This document shows, piece after piece, positions 23,081 through 29,846 of a stretch of DNA of 54,453 nt. Where the stretch lies: contig NZ_FNEA01000027.1 in the NCBI RefSeq assembly GCF_900100045.1, positions 1 to 54,453 of the forward strand, read 5' to 3'. Below the pieces are notes generated by a model. That model was not told where the DNA came from and ran no database searches. It was given only the letters and a program-made list of their open reading frames with translations. Position 1 is the first letter of the stretch; each line of letters opens with the position of its first letter. Made by a program: the position numbers and the translations under genes. Origin of the DNA: Paracoccus denitrificans. GTDB lineage: Bacteria > Pseudomonadota > Alphaproteobacteria > Rhodobacterales > Rhodobacteraceae.

Positions 23081-23871
23081 CACGCCACCCCTCTGACCGG
23101 GGCGGGCGACGGCTCGCACCAGGGCGCCTTTTCGTCCCAGGCTTCCTGAAACTGCCGGGCGCGTCGCATGTTGTCGGGTGTGACGACCTCGGCGGTGGAT
23201 CCCCAGGCGATGGGGCGGCGGGCAAGCAGCAGCGCCTGCGGGAAATGCGCCCGCACCAGATCGAGATCGTGGACGACCACGACCACCGTGCGCCCTTCGC
23301 CATGCCAATGCAGGATCAGGCCGATCAGGTCGCGGATGGTCTTTTCGTCGATGGCGTTGAAGGGCTCGTCGAGCAGGATCAGATCGGCATCCTGCACCAG
23401 AACCCTGGCGAACAGGGCGCGCTGCAACTGTCCGCCCGACAGGCTGTCGATGGGGCGGGTCTCGAAGCCTTCCAGCCCCACGGCGCGCAAGGCATCCGCC
23501 ACGGCACGGCGATCCTCGGCCCGGTGCCGGCCCAGCAGGCCGCGCTCGCGCCACAGGCCAAGCGCCACCAGGTCCACCACCCGCGCCGGAAAGCTGCGGT
23601 CCAGTTCGGATTGCTGCGGCAGGTAGGCAAGGCTGGCATCTGTGGCGACCCGGCAAGTGCCGCTCATCGGTGCCAGCAGGCCGGTGATGCATTTGACCAG
23701 CGTCGACTTGCCCGACCCGTTCGGCCCGACCACGGCCGTCAAGGTGCCGCGCTCCAGCTTGCCGCTCAGGTGATGGATGGCGGCATGGCTGCCGTAGCCC
23801 GCCGTCAGATCCTCGAAGGCGATACAGGCATCCGCCGGGCAGGGGGGCTTTTTCGGATCGGTTCTGGGCAT
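23080..23871 (-). CDS. aztA: Zinc ABC transporter ATPase AztA
   Basis: A 263-residue ATPase of the metal-type ABC family. Walker A is VGPNGSGKSTLVK, the Q-loop LPQQSELDRSFP is typical of Zn/Mn importers, the signature is LSGGQLQRALFAR, Walker B LILLDEPFNAID and the switch His VVVHDLD. The ATG at 23871 is preferred to one at 23931, because the longer version would run over the Zur-like palindrome at 23898-23915. First gene of aztABCD and so directly under the zinc-responsive operator. Confidence 0.92.
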   Translation of the reverse strand: MPRTDPKKPPCPADACIAFEDLTAGYGSHAAIHHLSGKLERGTLTAVVGPNGSGKSTLVKCITGLLAPMSGTCRVATDASLAYLPQQSELDRSFPARVVDLVALGLWRERGLLGRHRAEDRRAVADALRAVGLEGFETRPIDSLSGGQLQRALFARVLVQDADLILLDEPFNAIDEKTIRDLIGLILHWHGEGRTVVVVVHDLDLVRAHFPQALLLARRPIAWGSTAEVVTPDNMRRARQFQEAWDEKAPWCEPSPAPVRGVA

Positions 23872-23897
23872 CACTGGATAGCGGACTCGATATTTTG

Positions 23898-23915
23898 GTG
23901 ATGTTATTACATTAC
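23898..23915. promoter_or_regulatory. Zur box between aztA and the divergent DUF1007-ppk chimera
   Basis: GTGATGTTATTACATTAC is an interrupted palindrome (seven of nine pairs match) in an AT-rich island within GC-rich DNA and resembles the alphaproteobacterial Zur operator GATATGTTATAACATATC. It lies 27 bases upstream of aztA and 145 upstream of the divergent gene, so zinc-loaded Zur could repress both. Confidence 0.8.
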
Positions 23916-24059
23916 TAAACCGGAACGGCAAGCCATGCCGCGCCGGTCGTCCGAAAAGCCGCAGGACCCGCGGCGAGAGGGCAAAGCATCAGCGGGGAAA
24001 TGCCGAGGCGCCGGTTTTGTGATTTGTCCAGATCGGCATCGCGGCATAAGGCATGCCCC

Positions 24060-25301
24060 ATGCGCTGTCTCCGGCCTGTCCTGCTGTCCCTGCTGTCGGT
24101 CCTTGCCCTTGCAAGGGCCGAGGCGCATCCGCATGTCTTCATCGACACCGGGCTGACGTTCCGCTTCGACGGCGAGGGCAGGCTGGGTGCCGTCAGCGTG
24201 GTCTGGGCCTTCGACGACTTCTCGTCGATGCTGATGGTCGAGGATATGGAGATGGACAAGGACGGCGACGGCGTGCTGACGGATGACGAGATCGCCCGCC
24301 TCACTGCCATGTTCAGCGACTGGCCCGAGGATTTCGCCGGCGATCTCTACCTGACCCGCGACGGCAAGCCGGTCGCGCTGTCGGGACCGCTGGACGTTGC
24401 CGTCCGCTATCAGCAGGGCAGGATCGTCGTGACCCATATCCGCGCGCTTCTGGACCGGATCCGACCCGAGGATGAGCGGATCGAGGTGCAGGTCTATGAC
24501 CCGACCTATTACACCTTCTACGATCTCGTCGGGACGCTTGAAATCAGGGGCCGGGACGACTGCCGCGTCCAGATCGAAAAGGCCGACATCGCCGCAGCGC
24601 AGCGCAAATATGGCGACGAATTGGCCAAGGTGTTCAATTTCCTGTCGGGCTATGTGCAGCCCGACGGGCTGGAGAACATGGCGATCTCGCCCATCGACCT
24701 CAAGGAGACCCTGCTGGAGCTGATCGCCCGCGAGGCCGAATTCGCCCGCCGCGGCCGGCAGGCCGAGATCTGGGCCAAGATGAACAGCCTGATCGACAAG
24801 GACGTGATCGAGGCGCTTTATGCCGCGAGCCAGGCGGACGTCAGGATCAACCTGGTGATCCGCGGCATCTGCGGGCTGCGCCCCGGCATCGCCGGCCTGT
24901 CCGAGAACATCCGGGTGAAATCCATCGTCGGGCGCTTTCTGGAGCATTCACGGATCGTCTGCTTCGGCAACGGCTTCGGCCTGCCATCCAAGCGCGCCCG
25001 GGTCTTCATCAGCTCGGCCGACTGGATGGGCCGCAACCTGAATCGCCGGGTCGAGACGCTGATCGAATGCTTCAACGAGACGGTGAAGGCCCAGATCACC
25101 AGCCAGGTCATGGCCGCGAACATGGCCGACGAGGCGCAAAGCTGGCTCTTGCAGCCCGACGGGCGCTATCTGCGTTATCTGCCGGCGGGACGGGACGACC
25201 TGTTTTCCTGTCACAAGTTCTTCATGGAAAACCCGTCACTGTCGGGACGCGGCAGTGCGGGTGCCCGCGACGTTCCGGCGCTCATGCACTCGACGGATTG
25301 A
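24060..25301 (+). CDS. Chimera: secreted DUF1007 domain fused in frame to the C-terminal half of polyphosphate kinase
   Basis: A 413-residue protein made of two unrelated parts. Residues 1-24 are a signal peptide (LLSVLALARAEA|HPHVF); up to about residue 186 it is a DUF1007 protein, a periplasmic family met beside zinc, cobalt or nickel transporters. From about residue 190 (VFNFLSGYVQPDGLENMAIS) it is Ppk1: WAKMNSLIDKDVIEALYAAS, GICGLRPGIAGLSENIRV, GRFLEHSRI (the second conserved His) and SSADWMGRNLNRRVE, to a normal-looking C-terminus. The Ppk1 N, H and C1 domains with the phosphorylated His are gone, so kinase activity is very unlikely, and the remnant would be sent to the periplasm. The junction is near 24615-24632. 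ppx follows, as in ordinary ppk-ppx operons, so a deletion joining two loci explains it. Confidence 0.85.
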   Translation: MRCLRPVLLSLLSVLALARAEAHPHVFIDTGLTFRFDGEGRLGAVSVVWAFDDFSSMLMVEDMEMDKDGDGVLTDDEIARLTAMFSDWPEDFAGDLYLTRDGKPVALSGPLDVAVRYQQGRIVVTHIRALLDRIRPEDERIEVQVYDPTYYTFYDLVGTLEIRGRDDCRVQIEKADIAAAQRKYGDELAKVFNFLSGYVQPDGLENMAISPIDLKETLLELIAREAEFARRGRQAEIWAKMNSLIDKDVIEALYAASQADVRINLVIRGICGLRPGIAGLSENIRVKSIVGRFLEHSRIVCFGNGFGLPSKRARVFISSADWMGRNLNRRVETLIECFNETVKAQITSQVMAANMADEAQSWLLQPDGRYLRYLPAGRDDLFSCHKFFMENPSLSGRGSAGARDVPALMHSTD

Positions 25302-25369
25302 CGCAAGGGGGGCATTTGCCCCATCCAAGGCGCGCGCCCAGGCGTGGTAACGGAATCGAGAGGAACCCG

Positions 25370-26911
25370 ATGAACGGCATCGTGACCGCAAGCGGAGAAA
25401 CCATCGAACCCTTCGGGCGCTCGCTGTTCGAGCGCGCCTCGGAACGGGCATTGAGCCGGGTCGGCGTGGTCGACGTGGGCTCGAACTCGATCCGCATGGT
25501 GGTCTTTGACGGGGCGGCGCGTTCGCCGGCCTATTTCTACAACGAAAAGGTCATGGCCGGGCTGGGCTCGGGCCTTGCCACCACCGGCCGGCTGAACCCC
25601 GAGGGGGTGCGCCGCGGCATGGCGGCGCTGCGCCGTTTTGCGGTCCTGGCCGACAGCATGGGGATCAAGCCGCTGACCTGCGTCGCCACCGCCGCCGTGC
25701 GCGAGGCCGAGGACGGCCCGGCCTTTCGCAAGGCGGTCGAGAAGGAGACCGGGCTGAAGCTTCTGGTCATCGACGGTGAGGAGGAGGCGCGGCTTTCCGC
25801 GCAGGGCGTCCTGCTGGGCTGGCCGGAGGCCAAGGGGCTGGTCTGCGACATCGGCGGCAACTCGATGGAACTGGCCGAGGTGGCGAACGGCAAGGTCGGC
25901 CGCCGCATCTCGACGCCGCTGGGTCCGTTCCGGCTGCAACAGGTCAAGGGTGGCGCCTCGGGCCTGCGCGACCATATCCGCGATACCATCGAGGCCGCAG
26001 CAGAGCGGCTGGGGCGCGGGCACGAGCAGATCTATCTGGTCGGCGGCTCGTGGCGGGCCATCTCGCGGCTGGACATGGAACGGGCGAAATACCCCATGAC
26101 CGTGCTGCACGAATACCGCATGTCGCCCCAGGCCGTCGCCGATACGGTGAAATGGATCGGCGACAAGACCGTCACGGAAATGCGGACGATGACCGGCATT
26201 TCGCAAGGCCGGATGGAGCTGGTGCCGCTGGCCAGCCAGGTGCTGCGCCAACTGGTGCAAAGCCTCAAGCCGAAATCGCTGGCCGTGTCCTCCTATGGCA
26301 TCCGCGAGGGGCTGCTTTACGAACAGATGCCGACCGGCTTGCGCTCTCGCGATCCGCTGATCGAGGCGGCGCGCTTTGCCGAGCGGCAGATGGCGCGGAT
26401 GCCGGGCTTCGGCAAGAAGCTCTATCACTTCCTGGAGCCGCTGTTCGGCGACCTGCCGCCCGAGCGCGACCGGCTGGTCAAGGCGGCCTGCCTGCTTCAC
26501 GACACGACCTGGCGGACCCATCCCGATTATCGCGCCGATGCCTGCTTCGACAACGTGACGCGGGCCAACATGGCGGCGCTGTCGCATCCCGAGCGGGTGT
26601 TCCTGGGCCTGTCGCTGCTGCATCGCTACAAGAACAGCCGCGCCAATTCGCCCATGGCGCCGCTTTTCGCCCTGCTTTCCGAGAAGGAGATCCGCGAGGC
26701 GGAGGTGCTGGGCAAGGCCCTGCGTTTCGGCGCCATGTTCTCGGTCAAGGATCCGGCCGAGGCGGGGACGCTGAAGCTTCAGCGCAAGAAGAAGCAGCTG
26801 GAACTGAAGCTGACGAGGACCGGGCGGGCGCTGCTGGGCGAGGTGGCCGAGGCGCGGTTCCGCGCGCTTGCCGAAGCCATGGGCGTCGCGCCGGTGGTGA
26901 CCGAGGGCTAA
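25370..26911 (+). CDS. ppx: Exopolyphosphatase (Ppx/GppA family)
   Basis: A 513-residue Ppx/GppA phosphatase, releasing phosphate from polyphosphate ends. VGVVDVGSNSIRMVVFDG is the phosphate-1 motif of the ASKHA fold, CVATAAVREAEDG and LVIDGEEEARLSAQGV follow, and CDIGGNSMELAEV is phosphate-2; the C-terminal helical domain has CLLHDTTWRTHPDYR in HD-like form. GAGAGGAAC precedes the ATG. It follows the ppk remnant by 68 bases, the normal ppk-ppx arrangement. With ppk truncated, either a second polyphosphate kinase (Ppk2) exists elsewhere or the gene serves (p)ppGpp or stored polymer. It was probably transcribed with ppk and now depends on the Zur-box promoter or its own. Confidence 0.93.
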   Translation: MNGIVTASGETIEPFGRSLFERASERALSRVGVVDVGSNSIRMVVFDGAARSPAYFYNEKVMAGLGSGLATTGRLNPEGVRRGMAALRRFAVLADSMGIKPLTCVATAAVREAEDGPAFRKAVEKETGLKLLVIDGEEEARLSAQGVLLGWPEAKGLVCDIGGNSMELAEVANGKVGRRISTPLGPFRLQQVKGGASGLRDHIRDTIEAAAERLGRGHEQIYLVGGSWRAISRLDMERAKYPMTVLHEYRMSPQAVADTVKWIGDKTVTEMRTMTGISQGRMELVPLASQVLRQLVQSLKPKSLAVSSYGIREGLLYEQMPTGLRSRDPLIEAARFAERQMARMPGFGKKLYHFLEPLFGDLPPERDRLVKAACLLHDTTWRTHPDYRADACFDNVTRANMAALSHPERVFLGLSLLHRYKNSRANSPMAPLFALLSEKEIREAEVLGKALRFGAMFSVKDPAEAGTLKLQRKKKQLELKLTRTGRALLGEVAEARFRALAEAMGVAPVVTEG

Positions 26912-26946
26912 GCGGCGGGCCGAGCGGCGGGCCGAGCGATTTGCCC

Positions 26947-26984
26947 TTGGACGGTATTCTCCTTATGGGGGAGTAGCTGTCCAA
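26947..26984 (+). terminator. Hairpin after ppx
   Basis: TTGGAC (26947) pairs with GTCCAA (26979), with an inner CTCC/GGAG stem and an unpaired side loop, followed by AT-rich AACTTTTCC. It stands 36 bases after the ppx stop. The fit to a textbook terminator is moderate. Confidence 0.4.
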
Positions 26985-27030
26985 ATGAACAACTTTTCCG
27001 TGTGAAAGAATCGTGGCATTCCGCTGCTCA

Positions 27031-27091
27031 CGGAGGGCGGCGGTCCTTGTGTGGTTTTATCCGGTGTCCGGTTCCGGATCGCCGCCCTCCG
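27031..27091. terminator. Long inverted repeat between convergent ppx and dipeptidase genes
   Basis: CGGAGGGCGGCGGTCC (27031-27046) pairs with GGATCGCCGCCCTCCG (27076-27091), a 16-pair stem with one G-U, around a 29-base loop that itself holds CCGGTGTCCGG. Placed between convergent genes, it may be a two-way terminator, although no clear U run follows on either strand. Confidence 0.45.
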
Positions 27092-27121
27092 TCTTGTCCG
27101 GCCGGATGAAAGGGGCGGGGC

Positions 27122-28171
27122 TCAGGCGCCCCAGGTCCGCTCCAGCAGGTTCAGCCAGTTCTTGCAGGCGATCTTTTCGACCAACTCGCGGCCATAGCCA
27201 TGGTCCAGCATGGCCTGCAAAAGATTCTGCAGGGCCGAGGCATCGGCCAGATCCGCGGGCATCTCGGCACCGTCGAAATCCGAGCCGAGCGCGACGCCAT
27301 CCTCGCCCAGGAACGCAAGCAGGTGGTCAAGGTGGCGCAGCATGATCTCGAACCCGTGCATCGGGTCGCGCCGGCCCTCGGGATGCAGGAAGCCCACGGC
27401 GAAATTCAGCCCGACGAGGCCCCGCGATTCGGCGATCACCCGCAACTGCCGGTCGGTCAGGTTGCGCGAGCTGGGTGCAACGGCATGGGCGCAGCTGTGG
27501 CTGGCGACCAGCGGTGCGTCCGAGAGCCGCGCCACATCGTCGAAGCCCTTTTCGTTCAGGTGCGACAGGTCCAGCATGATGCGCAGCCGGTTGCATTCGC
27601 GCACCAGATCCTCGCCCTCGGCCGTCAGCCCCGGCCCTGTATCGGGCGACGAAGGGAAAGCGAAGGGCACGCCATGGGCATAGCGCGTCGGTCGCGACCA
27701 GACCGGCCCCAGCGAGCGCAGGCCCATGGCGTGCCAGGCATGCAGCGCATCCAGGTCGGGGATCGGCTCGGCGCCCTCGATATGCAGGATGGCGGCGATT
27801 TGGCCATCGGCGATGGCCGCGCGCAGATCGGCGGCGGTCCTGCAGATCGCCAGCGTGCCGGTCCGCTCCATCGCCATCAGATGGCCGGCCTGGGCCAGCG
27901 CATGGGGCAGGGCCTGGGCAGGCGCCACCTCGGGCGGCAGCGGCAGGGCGAAGGGCGGGTTCTTCTTGAGCATCGCTGCCATCGCATCGTCGGGGCCGGG
28001 GGGCGAGGGCGTCCAGATGGCGAAGAAACCGCCGGCAAAGCCGCCCGCCTTCATCCGCGGCAGGTCCAGATGCCCGCTGCCGTCGCCTTCCAGCCAAAGC
28101 CGGTCGCGGCCGGGCCCCGCAGCCACCATGCGCTGCAAGAAATCGTTGTGACCGTCAAAAACCGGAATCAT
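27122..28171 (-). CDS. Membrane dipeptidase (peptidase family M19)
   Basis: A 349-residue zinc dipeptidase of family M19 (renal dipeptidase type). Metal-binding and active-site marks are the N-terminal DGHND (His-x-Asp), HIEGAEPIPD (bridging Glu), MLDLSHLNEKGFDD, VASHSCAHAV and the late ALGSDFDGAEMP. The ATG at 28171 is chosen because GAAAGGA stands about eight bases upstream; ATG 28177 (MSMI) is nearly as good. No signal peptide is visible, so despite the family name it is probably cytoplasmic and hydrolyses dipeptides. It is transcribed away from the ABM-fold gene. Confidence 0.9.
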   Translation of the reverse strand: MIPVFDGHNDFLQRMVAAGPGRDRLWLEGDGSGHLDLPRMKAGGFAGGFFAIWTPSPPGPDDAMAAMLKKNPPFALPLPPEVAPAQALPHALAQAGHLMAMERTGTLAICRTAADLRAAIADGQIAAILHIEGAEPIPDLDALHAWHAMGLRSLGPVWSRPTRYAHGVPFAFPSSPDTGPGLTAEGEDLVRECNRLRIMLDLSHLNEKGFDDVARLSDAPLVASHSCAHAVAPSSRNLTDRQLRVIAESRGLVGLNFAVGFLHPEGRRDPMHGFEIMLRHLDHLLAFLGEDGVALGSDFDGAEMPADLADASALQNLLQAMLDHGYGRELVEKIACKNWLNLLERTWGA

Positions 28172-28355
28172 GCTCATGTCCTTTCGCATTGCGCGGCGCA
28201 ACATGCGCCGCTTATGCGCGTGCCGCAAGCGGCGGGGGTGCAAGCCGGCCTCATCCGGGGGCGGGTTGCCTGCGCCGCTTCAGAAGCGAAAACCCTCTTT
28301 CCCCGCGCCGTCGCTGCGCTAAGCTGGGAAAACAGCGAGGGAAGGAGACCCAGCC

Positions 28356-28679
28356 ATGACCCGGATCGCCAAGGATTTCGACGGCCAGACCGTCATCTGC
28401 ACCTTCGATGTCACCCCCGGCAGCGCGCATGACGTGCTGGACGCGCTGACCACCGCCTATGACGAGGTGATCAGCCGGCAGCCCGGCTATGTCTCGGGTG
28501 CGGTCCACCTGAACGATGCCCAGACCCGGATCTGCACCTATTCGCAATGGCGCGACCGGCGCGACTACCAGGCCATGCTGCGCAGTCCCGAGATGCGCGA
28601 ACGCAACCGCGCCATCAACGCCATGTGCCGCCATTTCGAGCCGGTGATGTACGAAGTGGTCGATTGCTGGCCGGGCTGA
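28356..28679 (+). CDS. ABM-fold (antibiotic biosynthesis monooxygenase-like) protein
   Basis: A 107-residue protein with the ferredoxin-like ABM pattern: VICTFDVTPGSAHDVLDALT, QPGYVSGAVHLNDAQTRICTYSQW and a closing helix AMLRSPEMRERNRAINAMC. Members range from cofactor-free monooxygenases to heme-degrading enzymes and proteins of unknown role. GGAAGGAG precedes the ATG by about eight bases. It stands alone between a divergent dipeptidase and a ParA-like gene; the substrate is unknown. Confidence 0.7.
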   Translation: MTRIAKDFDGQTVICTFDVTPGSAHDVLDALTTAYDEVISRQPGYVSGAVHLNDAQTRICTYSQWRDRRDYQAMLRSPEMRERNRAINAMCRHFEPVMYEVVDCWPG

Positions 28680-28781
28680 GCGCGAAACCCATGCTGCGAC
28701 TGCGAAAAGCCCGTGCATTGCGCAAGCTTAGCCCCTAGTCTGGCGAAAAGCAGTCGGGCGATTGCCGGAACGGAGGGGCGC

Positions 28782-29417
28782 ATGGCAGGACGCATCATCA
28801 CGATTGCCCAGCAAAAGGGCGGCTCGGGCAAGACAACGATCGCGGTCAATCTGGCGGTGGCCCTGCGCGGGCGCGGCCATTCGGTCGCGCTTCTGGACAC
28901 CGATCCGCAGGGCAGCATGGGACGCTGGTTCCTGGAACGGCTGGAGCGGCGGGGCGAGGACGAGGCGCTGGAATTCACCACCTCGTCGGCCTGGGGCGCC
29001 AGCTACGAATCCGACAAGCTGAAGAAACGCTTCGATTTCGTCATCATCGACACGCCGCCCAAGATCGACAGCGACCTGCGTCCGGCGCTGCGCGTGGCCG
29101 ACCTGGTGCTGGTGCCGGTGGCAACCAGCCATGTCGACCTGTGGGCGACCGAGGGCGTGCTGGATCTGGCCCGGCGCGAGAGATGCGACACGCTGATCGT
29201 GCTGAACCGCACCCGCTCGCACGCCCGGCTGACCGGCGAGGTGGCCGAGGCCGCCGCCGCGCTGGGGGCCGAGGTGGCGGCCGCGCAGCTTGCCAACCGC
29301 GTCGCCTATGCCGAGGCGCTGGGGCAGGGGCTGGGCGCCGGCGAGGCGGCGCGCAATGCTACCGCCCGGGCCGAGGTCGAGGCGCTGGCCGAGGAAGTGC
29401 TTGACACGTTGGGCTAG
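28782..29417 (+). CDS. ParA/MinD-like ATPase, orphan
   Basis: A 211-residue P-loop ATPase of the ParA family. The deviant Walker A is QQKGGSGKTTIAVNLA, the A' motif LLDTDPQGSMGRW and Walker B FVIIDTPPKIDSDLR. The start at 28782 follows GGAGGGG; an upstream frame from 28713 has no ribosome site. There is no parB and no parS-like palindrome nearby, so it is not the chromosome partition system; short chromosomal ParA homologues of this kind position protein cargo such as chemoreceptor clusters or act with unidentified partners. Confidence 0.85.
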   Translation: MAGRIITIAQQKGGSGKTTIAVNLAVALRGRGHSVALLDTDPQGSMGRWFLERLERRGEDEALEFTTSSAWGASYESDKLKKRFDFVIIDTPPKIDSDLRPALRVADLVLVPVATSHVDLWATEGVLDLARRERCDTLIVLNRTRSHARLTGEVAEAAAALGAEVAAAQLANRVAYAEALGQGLGAGEAARNATARAEVEALAEEVLDTLG

Positions 29418-29516
29418 GCCGCGATTCGCGGAAATCCGCCGATCGGCCGGAGCCGGGGAAACCAACCGTCGGTTGATGGGTTGCGTGGACAGCAAGTCCA
29501 GACTCATGAGGTCGAG

Positions 29517-29804
29517 ATGAAACTGCCGCTTTCCCTTGCCGTTCTGGCAACCCCCTTCGCCTTGGCCGCCTGCACGCCCGAGGCTCCGCCGCCCCCTGAA
29601 CCCGAAACCGTCTCCGTCGATCCCTGCGGCGCGGCGCGCTACAGCCATCTGATCGGCCAGACCTCGCCCACCATCTCGGTGCCCGAGGGGCAGATGTATC
29701 GCATCGCCCGCGAGGATCGGCCGATGACGATGGAGATGATCCAGGACCGGCTGACCTTCATCGTCGACAGCCGGGGCAAGCTGCTTTCGGTCAGCTGTAG
29801 CTGA
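29517..29804 (+). CDS. Lipoprotein with I78-type peptidase-inhibitor domain
   Basis: A 95-residue lipoprotein. The signal peptide ends FALAACTP, a good lipobox with Cys19, followed by a Pro/Glu-rich linker (TPEAPPPPEPETVSV). The remainder, PCGAARYSHLIGQTSPTIS and later LTFIVDSRGKLLSVSC, is the I78 inhibitor pattern: a short beta-fold that begins with C-x(5)-LIGQ and ends with an arginine-independent hairpin. Members are thought to inhibit serine peptidases in the periplasm. It stands alone after the ParA-like gene. Confidence 0.72.
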   Translation: MKLPLSLAVLATPFALAACTPEAPPPPEPETVSVDPCGAARYSHLIGQTSPTISVPEGQMYRIAREDRPMTMEMIQDRLTFIVDSRGKLLSVSCS

Positions 29805-29846
29805 CCGGGACGCAGGAGCGCTGCCTTCCGCGCTATCCGCCCGCGA

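Noticed and set aside
26964..26977. GGGGGAGTAGC, resembling the start of the yybP-ykoY manganese riboswitch.
   Set aside because: The other conserved loop (GTCAACA-like) is missing, no transporter gene follows on that strand, and the bases fit a simple hairpin.
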